Counted from the stretch's first letter, positions 7,974 to 17,389 are shown. The stretch is DNA of 64,000 nt from an uncultured Pelagibacteraceae bacterium (GCA_902556905.1 CACDYK010000002.1:57879-121878), one strand, 5' to 3'. Program-made: numbers and translations. The notes: generated from the letters alone by a model not told the origin.

Positions 7974-9452
7974 CTATGGCAGACAATCAAGATAAGTATC
8001 CAGATCCCATTGAGTTGTTGCACCTAAAAATCTTTCCCATTCATCATTTTTATACCAGTGAAATACTTTATACATTTCATCTGGCATAGCTGATTTAATA
8101 ACTTCGTCTTCAGCTAAACGATCAAGTGCTTGACCAAGACTTAAAGGTAATTTTTTAACTTGCTTACCAGCTGCTTGAGCTTCGTACATGCTTCTAGATT
8201 CTGGTTTTCCTGGATCAATGTTGTTTGAAATACCATCATCAAAACATTTTAATAACCCTGAACCCATTAAATACGGATTATGCATTGAGTCAACTGATCT
8301 ATATTCAAATCTCCCTGGTGCTGATACTCTTAATCCACAAGTTCTATTTTGATATCCCCAATCAGCATAAACCGGTGCCCAAAAACCTGTATCCCATAAT
8401 CTTCTATAAGAGTTTACAGTAGATGATCCGATTGCAGTTAAAGCACCTAAGTGTTTCATTACACCACCAATAGCTTTTAATCCAACTTTTCCTGGTAACT
8501 GAACATCTTTAGTATCTGGCATAAAAGTATTTTTTCCACCTTCAACATAAGTAAATACTTCATCCATAGCAGGTAATGATTTGTGACTTAATTTATTTAC
8601 TTTATCTTTACCACCTGTCCATAAGGACATATTTGTATGACAACCACTTGCAGATACTCCCATAAATGGTTTTGTCATAAAACATGCTATTAAATTAAAT
8701 TCTCTAGCAACTTGAGCACAAATCTGTCTGTAAGTAGAAAGCCTATCTGCATTTCTTAAAACATCATCATACATCCAGTTTAATTCTAATTGACCTGGTG
8801 CATCTTCATGGTCACCTTGAATCATATCAAGACCCATAGCTCTTGCATACTTCATAACTTGCATAAAAACTGGCCTTAAAGACTCAAATTGATCTATGTG
8901 ATAACAATAAGGTTTTGAAAAACCTTTTCCTGTTGGAGTACCATCTTCATTTTTTGTTAGCCACATCATCTCCGGCTCTGTTCCTACTCTTAATTGATAC
9001 CCGTGTTTTTTCTTAAATTCTTGCGCATGAATTCTAAGGTTTCCTCGGCAGTCTGAAGTTAAATGAGCGCCTGGGTTTTTTCTTTCTTCTCTGTTTCTGA
9101 AACAAGTAACAAATACTCTTGCAACTTTTTTATCCCAAGGAAGTTGACAAAATGTTTCTGGATCTGGAATACCAACAAGTTCTTTTGCTTCTGGTCCATA
9201 ACCAATATAATTGCCATGACGGTCAGTAAATAAGTTAGCTGTTGCACCGTAAACTAATTGAAAACCTTTTTCACAAGTTCTTTCCCAGTGATCTGTTGGA
9301 ATTCCTTTACCAACAACTCTACCTGTGACTGATATGAATTGAAAAAAAATATATTCAATACCAAGCTCATTTATTTTAGCTCTAACTTGCTTTACTAATT
9401 TAGCTCTACCTGGTCGGTTTACGTGCTTATCTAGATCTGTCATTTGTTTCAC
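7974..9452 (-). CDS. gmaS: Gamma-glutamylmethylamide synthetase candidate
   Basis: 492-residue glutamine synthetase-superfamily ligase. Catalytic metal ligands sit in GTEPEMMW (about 157-164), HEDAPGQLELNW (about 215-226), GCHTNMSLW (about 271-278) and RFEYRSVD (about 381-388). It lies directly upstream of mgsABC, the arrangement known for methylamine users, where GmaS makes gamma-glutamylmethylamide from glutamate, methylamine and ATP. It follows a DAO flavoprotein gene by 63 bp and is probably in the same transcript. Ordinary glutamine synthesis by a GlnT-type enzyme is the alternative; operon context is the main reason for the call. Confidence 0.82.
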   Translation of the reverse strand: MKQMTDLDKHVNRPGRAKLVKQVRAKINELGIEYIFFQFISVTGRVVGKGIPTDHWERTCEKGFQLVYGATANLFTDRHGNYIGYGPEAKELVGIPDPETFCQLPWDKKVARVFVTCFRNREERKNPGAHLTSDCRGNLRIHAQEFKKKHGYQLRVGTEPEMMWLTKNEDGTPTGKGFSKPYCYHIDQFESLRPVFMQVMKYARAMGLDMIQGDHEDAPGQLELNWMYDDVLRNADRLSTYRQICAQVAREFNLIACFMTKPFMGVSASGCHTNMSLWTGGKDKVNKLSHKSLPAMDEVFTYVEGGKNTFMPDTKDVQLPGKVGLKAIGGVMKHLGALTAIGSSTVNSYRRLWDTGFWAPVYADWGYQNRTCGLRVSAPGRFEYRSVDSMHNPYLMGSGLLKCFDDGISNNIDPGKPESRSMYEAQAAGKQVKKLPLSLGQALDRLAEDEVIKSAMPDEMYKVFHWYKNDEWERFLGATTQWDLDTYLDCLP

Positions 9453-9515
9453 CCCTCAATGAATTTTAATTATTCAAAGTTAGCTGAAAATTTTATTAGT
9501 GTCTAGACTTGAAGT

Positions 9516-10844
9516 TTAACTCCAAGGAAACGGACTGTTCGATGTTGGGTGAAGTTCACCCTTCTCGTAACGGTTGAATCTAAACGGTTTTAATAAATCA
9601 CTCTCAGTACCAAGAATTTCTTTTGCAACAAGCTCACCAACACCAATCATCTTGTAACCATGGTTAGCATCAGCAATCATATAAACATTTTCTAAAAATC
9701 TATCAAAGATTGGAAATGAGTCTGGTGTCATACATCCAAGACCGCCTGATGGACCTTTTCTATATAAATCAGACTTACCTTCAAATCTTTTTTGACAATG
9801 AGCTAAAGCTGAACACCACATATCGTTAAAAGCTTCTGTAGTTTGAAATTCTGGAGATTCAATTCCATAAGGATCTACATTTACTTCATCAAAATGCTTA
9901 TCAACTATGTAAGGTGAAGTTCCACCTTGAACACCTAAACCTTCGATATCAGGTTTATAGTAAATTCCCCAAATTTTATCTGTAATTAATTTTTTGGTTT
10001 TATCTGAATATAGAGGCGCAGTAGAATCAACGTGAATTACTGGAGGCTGTTGCCCGTTATTCATTTTTAAAAAGTCTGGCTCAACACCAATTACCCCTTC
10101 TTGAAGCATCCAATATTTCCACATCTCAGTTTCATGCACTTTACCATCTTTACCTTTGATATTTGCAGTTTTTGGAAGTTCTAACATATTCCAAAAATCT
10201 CTAACCCAAGGTCCTGAACCAACTACTACTTGTTCGCATTCAATAGTTCCTTTGTCAGTTTCCACTCCAGTAACTGCTTTGCTATTACTTCCTCTTTTAA
10301 AACCTGTAACTTTGACACCTTTCATTACTTGAACACCATTTGAAGTTGATTTGTTTTCAAGTGCTTTAATTGAATCTTTATTAAATGCGTAACCACCTTT
10401 TTTTTCATGAAGCACAGATGTAATGCCTTGGGCTTGCCAGTCATCAAACATGCCCTTCATATAATTCATGCAATCTTTTTCACCTTCAATAAATTCTGAC
10501 TCATAGCCAATTGCTTTTTGTTGTTCGTAAATAGTTGCAACATCTTCATGCATTACTTCTGGTGAAATTTGTAAATATCCAACTGCATTGTACTTAAAAG
10601 CTTTAGGGTCACTTTCCCAAACGGATACTGAATGAGCCATTAGCTCTCTCATAGCTGGTTGAAAATAATTATTTCTAACAACACCACAAGCAATTCCACT
10701 TGCTCCCGCAGCGATATCTTTTTTTTCTAGAACAACGATGTCCCCAGGATTTTTATAAGTTTCTGAAAGTTTCCAAGCGGTACTCAAACCATGAATTCCA
10801 CCTCCGATAATTACTACTTTTGCTTTTGATGGTAATGATGTCAT
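9516..10844 (-). CDS. DAO-family FAD oxidoreductase linked to gmaS-mgs
   Basis: 442 residues. The FAD-binding Rossmann motif is VVIIGGGIHGLSTAWKLSE at residues 10-28, with VLEKKDIAAGASGIACG after it. The C-terminus has MTPDSFPIFDRF and ADANHGYKMIGVGELVAKEIL, typical of the D-amino-acid oxidase / SoxB-like superfamily that oxidises secondary and tertiary amines. Its place as first gene before gmaS and mgsABC suggests an N-methylated amino acid substrate such as N-methylglutamate, but this is inference. I see no covalent flavin motif of the DMG dehydrogenase type. Confidence 0.8.
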   Translation of the reverse strand: MTSLPSKAKVVIIGGGIHGLSTAWKLSETYKNPGDIVVLEKKDIAAGASGIACGVVRNNYFQPAMRELMAHSVSVWESDPKAFKYNAVGYLQISPEVMHEDVATIYEQQKAIGYESEFIEGEKDCMNYMKGMFDDWQAQGITSVLHEKKGGYAFNKDSIKALENKSTSNGVQVMKGVKVTGFKRGSNSKAVTGVETDKGTIECEQVVVGSGPWVRDFWNMLELPKTANIKGKDGKVHETEMWKYWMLQEGVIGVEPDFLKMNNGQQPPVIHVDSTAPLYSDKTKKLITDKIWGIYYKPDIEGLGVQGGTSPYIVDKHFDEVNVDPYGIESPEFQTTEAFNDMWCSALAHCQKRFEGKSDLYRKGPSGGLGCMTPDSFPIFDRFLENVYMIADANHGYKMIGVGELVAKEILGTESDLLKPFRFNRYEKGELHPTSNSPFPWS

Positions 10845-11009
10845 ATCTAAACAATATTTTTTGAAAAAAGAAATTAATATAATTTTTTTTAGAACTAAAA
10901 ATTATATATATTAAGTATAAACTTTAAATTGTTAGTATCTGGCACTTATTCAATATTAATTTAATGAGTGTTCATAATGGGTTGGTTTAAATAATTTATT
11001 TTTCGTTAT

Positions 11010-11360
11010 TTAATAACTTATATTTTTAAGAGTAATCAAATATTCATTAAATTCATTGATAAACGACTCACTTGGTTTAATGTTTTTTACTCGCTGGTCA
11101 GTCGATGTTTTTTCTAAACGAAAGAATCCTTTTTCACATGCTTCCGTAATTATAAGAGCCGATTTTGGTCTAGAAGTTTTAAATAATCTTGTCTTTAATT
11201 CTTCAACAGATAATTTTTTTCCTTCTTTATGGGCTGACATTACCAATAACATCATATGATAATGAGAAGGTGATTTTCTAAAAAAATAATTACTAGAAGT
11301 ATGAGACTGCCTCATTTGATCTTCCCAAAAATCTAGAAGAGTTTTTTTATCTTTAGGCAT
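11010..11360 (-). CDS. Small winged-helix (MarR-like) regulator
   Basis: 116 residues with a helix-turn-helix-like stretch SVEELKTRLFKTSRPKSALIITEACEKGFFRLEKTSTDQRVKNIKPS. The recognition helix followed by a D-R wing is MarR-like. It starts 8 bp after tdm on the same strand, so it is probably the second gene of the tdm transcript. It is a natural candidate for local control of the TMAO genes. It is short for MarR (usually 140 or more) and the family call is tentative. Confidence 0.65.
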   Translation of the reverse strand: MPKDKKTLLDFWEDQMRQSHTSSNYFFRKSPSHYHMMLLVMSAHKEGKKLSVEELKTRLFKTSRPKSALIITEACEKGFFRLEKTSTDQRVKNIKPSESFINEFNEYLITLKNISY

Positions 11361-11368
11361 AATATTTT

Positions 11369-13696
11369 TTAAGATTTTACTCTAGATTTATTTGGATCAT
11401 AAAAAGGAAAAGCAACAACTTTCGCTCCAATTCTTTTTTGATGACCATCCAATTTACCAATTTCAACTTCAGTTCCAACTTTAGAATATTTAGCATCAAT
11501 TCTACAAAGAGCAATATTTTTTCCAAGTTTTGGTGACAACATCCCACTAGTAATCACACCTATTTGTGCACGACCAACATGAACACAATCACTATTAACA
11601 GCTGGCTCATGTCCAACAAGTTCTAGACCAACTAATTTTTTTTGTGGGTTAGCTTTTCTTTTTATTAATTCTTCTTTACCAATAAAATCATCTTCTTTAG
11701 TTTTAAGAGGAACAGTGAAACCAATACCAGCTTCAAAAGGATCTGTTTGATCATTAAATTCATAACCATAAAAAATTAAACCAGCTTCAATACGAACCAT
11801 ATCTAAAGCTTCCAAACCTAAAGGAGTGATATCAAATTCTTTTCCAGCCTCCCAAACTTTATCCCAAACTTCATTAGCATCTTTTGGATGGCACCAAATC
11901 TCGTAACCAAGTTCACCAGTATAACCTGTTCTTGAAATAACAATTGGTGTTCCTGTTTCATGATCTATTCTCGCAATATTGAATCTAAACCACTCAAGTT
12001 CAGTTATTGATGGTTGAATAGGAGCTGTCCAAATAAATTTTTCTAAGATTTTTCTACTATTAGGTCCTTGAACAGCAATATTGTGAATATGATCTGTTGC
12101 AGATTTTATCCATACTTTATAATTTTTCTTTTTAGCTTGTTCTTTTAACCATTCACCACTGTATTCATCTCCACCAATCCATCTAAAATTATCTTGTCCA
12201 AACTTAAATAGAGTGCCATCATCCAACATACATCCATTTTCATAACACATTGCAGTGTACACAACTTGACCTACTGATAATTTTTTTATATTTCTCGTTA
12301 AAGTGTACTGCATTAAATTTTCAGCGTCAGGACCAAGTATTTCAAATTTTCTTAGCGGAGAAAGATCAGTTGCTATCGCACTTTCTCTGCAAGCGTTATA
12401 TTCTTTTATTGTTCCTGAATTAGTAAAATTATTAGCCAACCAAAAACCTTTGTATTCAACAAAGTTTCTTGTCAATCCTGATGTTTTTTCGTGGAAACCA
12501 GTTTCTTGAGTAAGTTTTGGCTCTGAATCTGTTTTCATTCTAAATGCAATTGCTTTTGAGTACTTGTTGTTTTTTCCATAAGTTCTAACAAATATATCAG
12601 TAGGGTTCCAGCCATTAGCGGCATCGACATCGCAAGGGCAGGCTGATGAAACACAGGTTAAATCCTTTAAAGCTCTAAATAAAACGTAATCACCTGGTCT
12701 AGACCATGGCTCATCAAATGTTGCAACATTATTTGCATCAATCGCTGTATTAAAAAAAAGATTTATTGCTGACCAACTTTTTCGGGCACTGATGTCATAT
12801 TTTTCTAATCCTTTATTAAAGTTATCAGTACAATTAATATGACCCATATATCCAAGATCTTCATAGTACTTTGAAGTACAGGCTAGATTAAAAGTGTCAT
12901 GTCTTCCAACAGTGTCTCTTACAACCTCAACCATTGCTTCATGATCTCCATCATAAAATTTTGAAAATAATCCTGGGCCAGGATATGCATTGCCCATAAA
13001 CGTTCTTGTTGCTTTATCGTCAATAATACTTTCAATACCATCATTTAATTTATGAGTGTCAAAAGCTAGGAAATCAGAGCATTGCCTTCCACCCGTGTCT
13101 ATAATCTGAATATATTCCCCAGCTTTTACCTCGTAAGTTTCTGCAGTTCTTCTTTTAATAAGTTGCTCAACTATAGGATCACTTAAGGGTTCTGGTATAA
13201 TAAATTGCTCATCAGTTTCTGAAAATTTAGCTCTGTTAACAAAAACTGTTAAATCAGTAGGTGGATTTTGCTCATGAACATTTAACGGGTCACCAGGTGC
13301 CGCTATTAAAACAAAACACTTATCTTTAGATGTGATTGTTATTTTTTCACCCATCAGACAATCTTCGTCGAATATAATTGATGATTTAGCTTTATTAAGA
13401 TCTAGGTTTCTTTTCTTAAAAATTTTTGAAATCTTATCATCTTTTGTAATTGTTTTTTTTGAAAAATCTGCATTTGCATTTTCTTTTAAACCTAAGATTG
13501 ATAAATTAAGTTTACCGTTGGCATCAAAAACAATTATTTCACTAATTTGTTTTCCTTCATCATTTATAATTTCAATTTTATCTTCTGGGAATATTTCTAT
13601 TACAGACAAACCTCCCCCTTTGACAAAATATCTTTCAACCCCAGGTGGTAGAGCTCTTAATCCAGGATTTCTGATTTCGTTGCTGGTTCCTAACAT
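11369..13696 (-). CDS. tdm: Trimethylamine N-oxide demethylase (DUF1989 + GcvT)
   Basis: 775 residues in the two-part layout of Tdm: an N-terminal DUF1989-type region (about 1-400) and a C-terminal GcvT aminomethyltransferase domain (about 420-770) with QGPNSRKILEKF and GYTGELGYEIW. Cys348, Cys353 and Cys355 in TCVSSACPCD, with Cys273, are candidate zinc ligands; the known enzyme uses a cysteine zinc site. Tdm converts TMAO to dimethylamine and formaldehyde, and the GcvT part can hand the C1 unit to THF. It diverges from the TMAO/betaine transporter gene at 13811, and tmm lies in the same island. Confidence is high because of the unusual domain pair. Confidence 0.93.
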   Translation of the reverse strand: MLGTSNEIRNPGLRALPPGVERYFVKGGGLSVIEIFPEDKIEIINDEGKQISEIIVFDANGKLNLSILGLKENANADFSKKTITKDDKISKIFKKRNLDLNKAKSSIIFDEDCLMGEKITITSKDKCFVLIAAPGDPLNVHEQNPPTDLTVFVNRAKFSETDEQFIIPEPLSDPIVEQLIKRRTAETYEVKAGEYIQIIDTGGRQCSDFLAFDTHKLNDGIESIIDDKATRTFMGNAYPGPGLFSKFYDGDHEAMVEVVRDTVGRHDTFNLACTSKYYEDLGYMGHINCTDNFNKGLEKYDISARKSWSAINLFFNTAIDANNVATFDEPWSRPGDYVLFRALKDLTCVSSACPCDVDAANGWNPTDIFVRTYGKNNKYSKAIAFRMKTDSEPKLTQETGFHEKTSGLTRNFVEYKGFWLANNFTNSGTIKEYNACRESAIATDLSPLRKFEILGPDAENLMQYTLTRNIKKLSVGQVVYTAMCYENGCMLDDGTLFKFGQDNFRWIGGDEYSGEWLKEQAKKKNYKVWIKSATDHIHNIAVQGPNSRKILEKFIWTAPIQPSITELEWFRFNIARIDHETGTPIVISRTGYTGELGYEIWCHPKDANEVWDKVWEAGKEFDITPLGLEALDMVRIEAGLIFYGYEFNDQTDPFEAGIGFTVPLKTKEDDFIGKEELIKRKANPQKKLVGLELVGHEPAVNSDCVHVGRAQIGVITSGMLSPKLGKNIALCRIDAKYSKVGTEVEIGKLDGHQKRIGAKVVAFPFYDPNKSRVKS

Positions 13697-13810
13697 TTAT
13701 AATGTTTTTTTAATCATTTTGTTAACAGCATAATATAATCAAAACGAGTTGACTATAAGTTTAAATGATAACATACTTAAAGTATTAATATTAATAATGA
13801 AGGGGTAATA
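13697..13810. promoter_or_regulatory. Divergent control region between tdm and transporter binding protein
   Basis: 114 bp of AT-rich DNA separate the two divergent starts, so both promoters must lie here. On the plus strand a TTGACT-like -35 element (from 13748) is visible but no convincing -10 at standard spacing. GAAGGGG at 13799-13805 is a ribosome binding site for the 13811 ATG. I see no clear operator palindrome. Confidence 0.45.
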
Positions 13811-14764
13811 ATGAAAAAAATAACATCACTATTATGCGCTTTAGTTATTTCTGTAGTAAGTTTCTCGGGAATTTCAAATGCCGCAGACAGTAAAAAACCC
13901 ATCGTAATTCCAACACATAACTGGTCAAGTCAAATTGTTATGGCTTATGTTATTGGGGGAATTTTTGAAAGCATGGGAAACAATGTAAGCTATGTGAATG
14001 CTGATTCACAAGCAGTATACGAGTCAATTAGAATTGGTGACGTATCTATATCACATGAAGTATGGGAATCTGCTTTTGGTAAATCATTTACTACAGCCTT
14101 AGACAAAGGTGGTTTACTTGATTGGGGTGATCATGAAGCAAGAACTCTTGAAGATATGGGTTATCCAAACTGGGTTACTGAAAAAGGATTATGCCCAGGA
14201 TTGCCAGATTGGACTGCTTTAAAAAATCCAGATTGTGCAAAAAACTTTACAACACCTGATTCACCAAGTGGAAAAGGAAGAATGTTAGAAGGTCCTCAAA
14301 CTTGGCATGGAGATTTAATTCCTCAAAGAGTTGACGCTTTGGGTTTAGGAGATCTTTGGTGGGTTAAATTTGCTGGAAGTGCAGATGCACTTTGGGCAGA
14401 ATTATCAGCTGCTGAAAAAGAAGGTAGAGGAACAATTATCTTTAACTGGACACCAAACTTTACAGATGGTGCTGGTTTTACATTTATTGACTTCCCTCCA
14501 TACACTGCAGGTTGCAGACCAGAAGATGGAGGAGATGGTAAATGCGGTTCTCCTGATGGATACTTGAAAAAAGCAGTTAATGAGGATTTTCCAAAAACTC
14601 ATCCAGCAGCGGCTGCAGCGTTCAAAAAAATGTCATTTTCTACAAGTCAAATTGGTGCAATGGCAGCTTTAGTTGATGTTGATAAAATGACTCATGAAGA
14701 TGCAGCCAAAAAATGGTTAGCTGACAATAAGAAAGTTTGGGAAGAATTTACCCACGCTCATTAA
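13811..14764 (+). CDS. tmoX: TMAO/glycine betaine ABC transporter, periplasmic binding protein
   Basis: 317 residues with signal peptide MKKITSLLCALVISVVSFSGISNAA. The mature part is an OpuAC/ProX-type fold beginning KKPIVIPTHNWSSQIVMAYVIGGIF, with many Trp residues (ISHEVWESAFG, LGDLWWVKFAG, FNWTPNF) suited to an aromatic cage around a quaternary amine. The divergent tdm and nearby tmm favour TMAO as a ligand. SAR11 homologues are known as multifunctional betaine/TMAO binders, so choline, DMSP or betaine may also bind. A strong terminator follows, so abundant separate expression of the binding protein is likely. The symbol is by context. Confidence 0.88.
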   Translation: MKKITSLLCALVISVVSFSGISNAADSKKPIVIPTHNWSSQIVMAYVIGGIFESMGNNVSYVNADSQAVYESIRIGDVSISHEVWESAFGKSFTTALDKGGLLDWGDHEARTLEDMGYPNWVTEKGLCPGLPDWTALKNPDCAKNFTTPDSPSGKGRMLEGPQTWHGDLIPQRVDALGLGDLWWVKFAGSADALWAELSAAEKEGRGTIIFNWTPNFTDGAGFTFIDFPPYTAGCRPEDGGDGKCGSPDGYLKKAVNEDFPKTHPAAAAAFKKMSFSTSQIGAMAALVDVDKMTHEDAAKKWLADNKKVWEEFTHAH

Positions 14765-14788
14765 GGTCAAGTCATAATAAATTAATAA

Positions 14789-14823
14789 ATCTCCCCCAAT
14801 AAAACTGGGGGGGATTTTTTTTT
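14789..14823 (+). terminator. Intrinsic terminator after transporter binding protein
   Basis: ATCTCCCCCA and TGGGGGGGAT form a ten-pair stem with one T-G wobble around a seven-base loop. It is followed by a run of nine T on the plus strand. It begins 25 bp after the stop at 14764. Confidence 0.92.
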
Positions 14824-14839
14824 AAAGTTCTATTTCTAA

Positions 14840-15325
14840 ATGATTACAAAAAAAGTTAATTTTACATTAAAATATTCGTTTTTTTTATTTATTAATTTAT
14901 TTTTTATTAATCTATCATCAGCGCAGGATATAAATATTCAAGAAAATATTAATTTAAGTTTTAAATGCGATTTAGATAAGAAAATAATTAAAAATTCAGA
15001 ATATAATTATCAATCTTTTTTAGCTAAAGACTTAAATGAAAAAGGTTTAGATAAATTTGAGATCGAAGCAGTTAAACCAGAAAAACTTTTTATAGATGGT
15101 TTGTCTTTATTTCTTTCAAAATCTGAAAAGTTAAATGTTAAGGTTGTTAATAAAGATGTTGTTTTATTTAAAGCTTTTGATGAAGAAAAAAATTATTCAG
15201 AATCTGCAATAGTAACTAGAAAATCAGGAGAATTAATCCATGAAATTACCAAAAATGTTAAAAGTGAAAACTCAGAAAAATATATATTTTTTTATTCATG
15301 TATAAAAAAGGAAAAAAAAGTTTGA
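14840..15325 (+). CDS. Secreted hypothetical protein
   Basis: 161 residues with a signal peptide (KYSFFLFINLFFINLSSAQ) ending near residue 28. The mature part is charged, with no recognised domain: NLSFKCDLDKKII, then EIEAVKPEKLFIDGLSLFLSKSEKLNVKV, and YIFFYSCIKKEKKV at the end. Two cysteines, one near each end of the mature protein, could form a disulfide. It stands right after the terminator and inside the transporter locus; no function is suggested by sequence. Confidence 0.7.
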   Translation: MITKKVNFTLKYSFFLFINLFFINLSSAQDINIQENINLSFKCDLDKKIIKNSEYNYQSFLAKDLNEKGLDKFEIEAVKPEKLFIDGLSLFLSKSEKLNVKVVNKDVVLFKAFDEEKNYSESAIVTRKSGELIHEITKNVKSENSEKYIFFYSCIKKEKKV

Positions 15326-15360
15326 TTTTTTTTTTAAATGAATTTGTGTAAAATATTAAT

Positions 15361-15738
15361 ATGAAAAAATTTATTATTACTCTATTTTTAGGTTTGTTAA
15401 TTTCATCTCCTGTTTTAGCAAGAAGTACTGGTTGTAAAGAGGGTAATTGTGATAACGGTTATGGTAAATGGGTTTATACAGATAAAACTACCTATGAAGG
15501 AGAGTGGGTAGGAACTAAAAAGCATGGTCAGGGTGTTGAAACTTGGCCAAATGGTTACATCTACACTGGTGAGTTTAAAAATAGTGTATGGACTGGTCAA
15601 GGAATTTTAGCCTTTCCCGATGGTTCCACTTATAATGGGGAGTGGGCTAATGGTTTCATGAATGGTCAAGGCACATTCACATGGGCTGATGGAAAACAAA
15701 AATCAGGTATTTGGAAAAACGGTAAATTGCAAGAATAA
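15361..15738 (+). CDS. Secreted MORN-repeat protein
   Basis: 125 residues with signal peptide MKKFIITLFLGLLISSPVLARS. Then come four MORN-type repeats: YEGEWVGTKKHGQGVETWPNG, YTGEFKNSVWTGQGILAFPDG, YNGEWANGFMNGQGTFTWADG and SGIWKNGKL. MORN repeats form beta-hairpin rods that often bind lipids or proteins, so a periplasmic or outer-membrane-facing role is plausible. Its stop overlaps the next ATG as TAATG, so it is coupled to the 183-residue gene. Confidence 0.85.
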   Translation: MKKFIITLFLGLLISSPVLARSTGCKEGNCDNGYGKWVYTDKTTYEGEWVGTKKHGQGVETWPNGYIYTGEFKNSVWTGQGILAFPDGSTYNGEWANGFMNGQGTFTWADGKQKSGIWKNGKLQE

Positions 15739-16289
15739 TGTTTAGAGAGAATTATATTAACAAATTTAAAGATTTACCCAAGTCCCTAAGACAATTTATT
15801 GGTCTAATAATTATAACAATTATAGTGATTGTATCTTTTAGTATTTTAAATGGTATTTTTGGACAGGGTGATGAGTTGGTTAAAAAAATGAAGTTGGAAG
15901 AAGAGAGAATTGCTGAAGAAAAGAAACTAAGTGCACTGATTTCAAAGTTACCCTCTGGTATATTGGTATCATTTGATGGAACAGACCATTACAAATTAAC
16001 TGATGAAGTATATGAGCAAGTATGCAAAGCTACTAAATTAATTCCTCAAAGAGCAATAATGGGTGCTAATTTTTTAAATTTTAGAGCACATGAGCTGTAT
16101 ACGATTAATGGAAACAAAATTGATGAAACTTTTGTTAAATGGGATCAAGAAAAAAGTAAGTGTTTAGCAGGTTTTACAGTTAGTGGAAATAATGTTGGTG
16201 TAGATGAAAGTATTACCATAAGTGGTGAAGCTTTAAGTTTTTTAAGCACTGGAATTGATACTAGGATTTATTTTATTAAAAATTTTTAA
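15738..16289 (+). CDS. Hypothetical single-span membrane protein
   Basis: 183 residues. A membrane helix FIGLIIITIIVIVSFSILNGIFG spans about residues 20-42. It is followed by a charged helical stretch KKMKLEEERIAEEKKLSALI that may be a coiled coil, then a soluble domain with DGTDHYKLTDEVYEQVC and a second Cys in KSKCLAGFTVSG. It is coupled to the MORN gene. I recognise no family; the pair may work together at the envelope. Confidence 0.7.
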   Translation: MFRENYINKFKDLPKSLRQFIGLIIITIIVIVSFSILNGIFGQGDELVKKMKLEEERIAEEKKLSALISKLPSGILVSFDGTDHYKLTDEVYEQVCKATKLIPQRAIMGANFLNFRAHELYTINGNKIDETFVKWDQEKSKCLAGFTVSGNNVGVDESITISGEALSFLSTGIDTRIYFIKNF

Positions 16290-16354
16290 TTAAGAAAGGT
16301 AATAATTATTAACATTTTAATTCTATTGAATTTAATATAACTTTAAAGCATCTT

Positions 16355-17386
16355 ATGTCTGAAACTGTTATCAAATGTGAATCTGTTTACAAAATTTTTG
16401 GAGAAAATGCCAAAAAAATGCTAGAGGAAGCAAACGGTAATGTAGATGCAAAAACTTTTCAAGAAAAAGGATGTATAGTAGGAGTTAACAATGCTTCTTT
16501 TGAAGTTGCAAAAGGAGAAATGTTGGTGGTGATGGGTTTATCTGGTTCAGGGAAATCAACATTGCTAAGATGTATTTCAAGATTAACAGATGCAACAGGT
16601 GGAAAAATTTTCATAGAAGGGCAAGATTTATTAGAATTAAATAATAAAGAGCTTATTGATCTTAGAAGAAACAAAATGGGAATGGTGTTTCAAAGTTTTG
16701 CTTTGTTGCCTCATAAAACAGTTGTTGAAAATATTGCTTTTCCACTACAGATCAAAGGTACAAATACAGAAGATAGTATTAGCAGAGCTATGGAAATGGT
16801 AAAATTAGTTGGACTTGATGGAAGAGAAAACTATTTTCCAAGAGAACTTTCTGGTGGACAACAACAAAGAGTAGGGATTGCTAGATCCTTAGCTGTAGAA
16901 CCTGATATATGGTTTTTAGATGAACCATTTTCTGCATTGGATCCATTAATAAGAAAAGAAATGCAAGATGAGTTTTTAAGACTTCAAGAAAAATTACAAA
17001 AAACCATTATGTTTATTACTCATGATTTTGATGAAGCATTAAAGTTAGCTGACCGAATAGCAATAATGAAGGATGGTATAATTGAACAATTAGATACACC
17101 TGCTAACATAGTTTTAAATCCAGCTACAGAGTATGTGAGGAAGTTTACTGAAGAAGTTCCAAGAGAGAAAGTTTTAGTAATTGAAGATGTAATGGACACT
17201 TCAAGCAAAGATAATTTGGGTGATTTAAAAGTTTCAAAAGATGAAATCATAGAAAATGTTGCAGAAAAAATTCTTACTCAAGAGAAAATAGTAGGAGTAG
17301 TTGATTCTAATAATAATGTCGTGGGTTCAATTAAACCATCAAAAATAATAGACACGGTTTTTGGAGGAAGAAAAGATAGTAATTAA
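16355..17386 (+). CDS. tmoV: Betaine/TMAO-type ABC transporter ATPase with CBS region
   Basis: 343 residues of the ProV/OpuAA family. Walker A is GLSGSGKST, the signature is LSGGQQQRVGIARSLA, and Walker B is DIWFLDEPFSALD, with the switch His in MFITHDFDEAL. The C-terminal 80 residues resemble the CBS regulatory part of ProV, which senses ionic strength in osmolyte importers. The permease starts 3 bp downstream. The binding-protein gene is 1.6 kb upstream with three small genes between. The symbol is by context; substrate could be betaine, TMAO or both. Confidence 0.85.
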   Translation: MSETVIKCESVYKIFGENAKKMLEEANGNVDAKTFQEKGCIVGVNNASFEVAKGEMLVVMGLSGSGKSTLLRCISRLTDATGGKIFIEGQDLLELNNKELIDLRRNKMGMVFQSFALLPHKTVVENIAFPLQIKGTNTEDSISRAMEMVKLVGLDGRENYFPRELSGGQQQRVGIARSLAVEPDIWFLDEPFSALDPLIRKEMQDEFLRLQEKLQKTIMFITHDFDEALKLADRIAIMKDGIIEQLDTPANIVLNPATEYVRKFTEEVPREKVLVIEDVMDTSSKDNLGDLKVSKDEIIENVAEKILTQEKIVGVVDSNNNVVGSIKPSKIIDTVFGGRKDSN

Positions 17387-17389
17387 ATT

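Noticed and set aside
13332..13733. Plus-strand open frame of 133 codons
   Set aside because: Antisense to tdm, with Ser/Leu/Ile-rich content typical of AT-rich shadow frames; no ribosome binding site.
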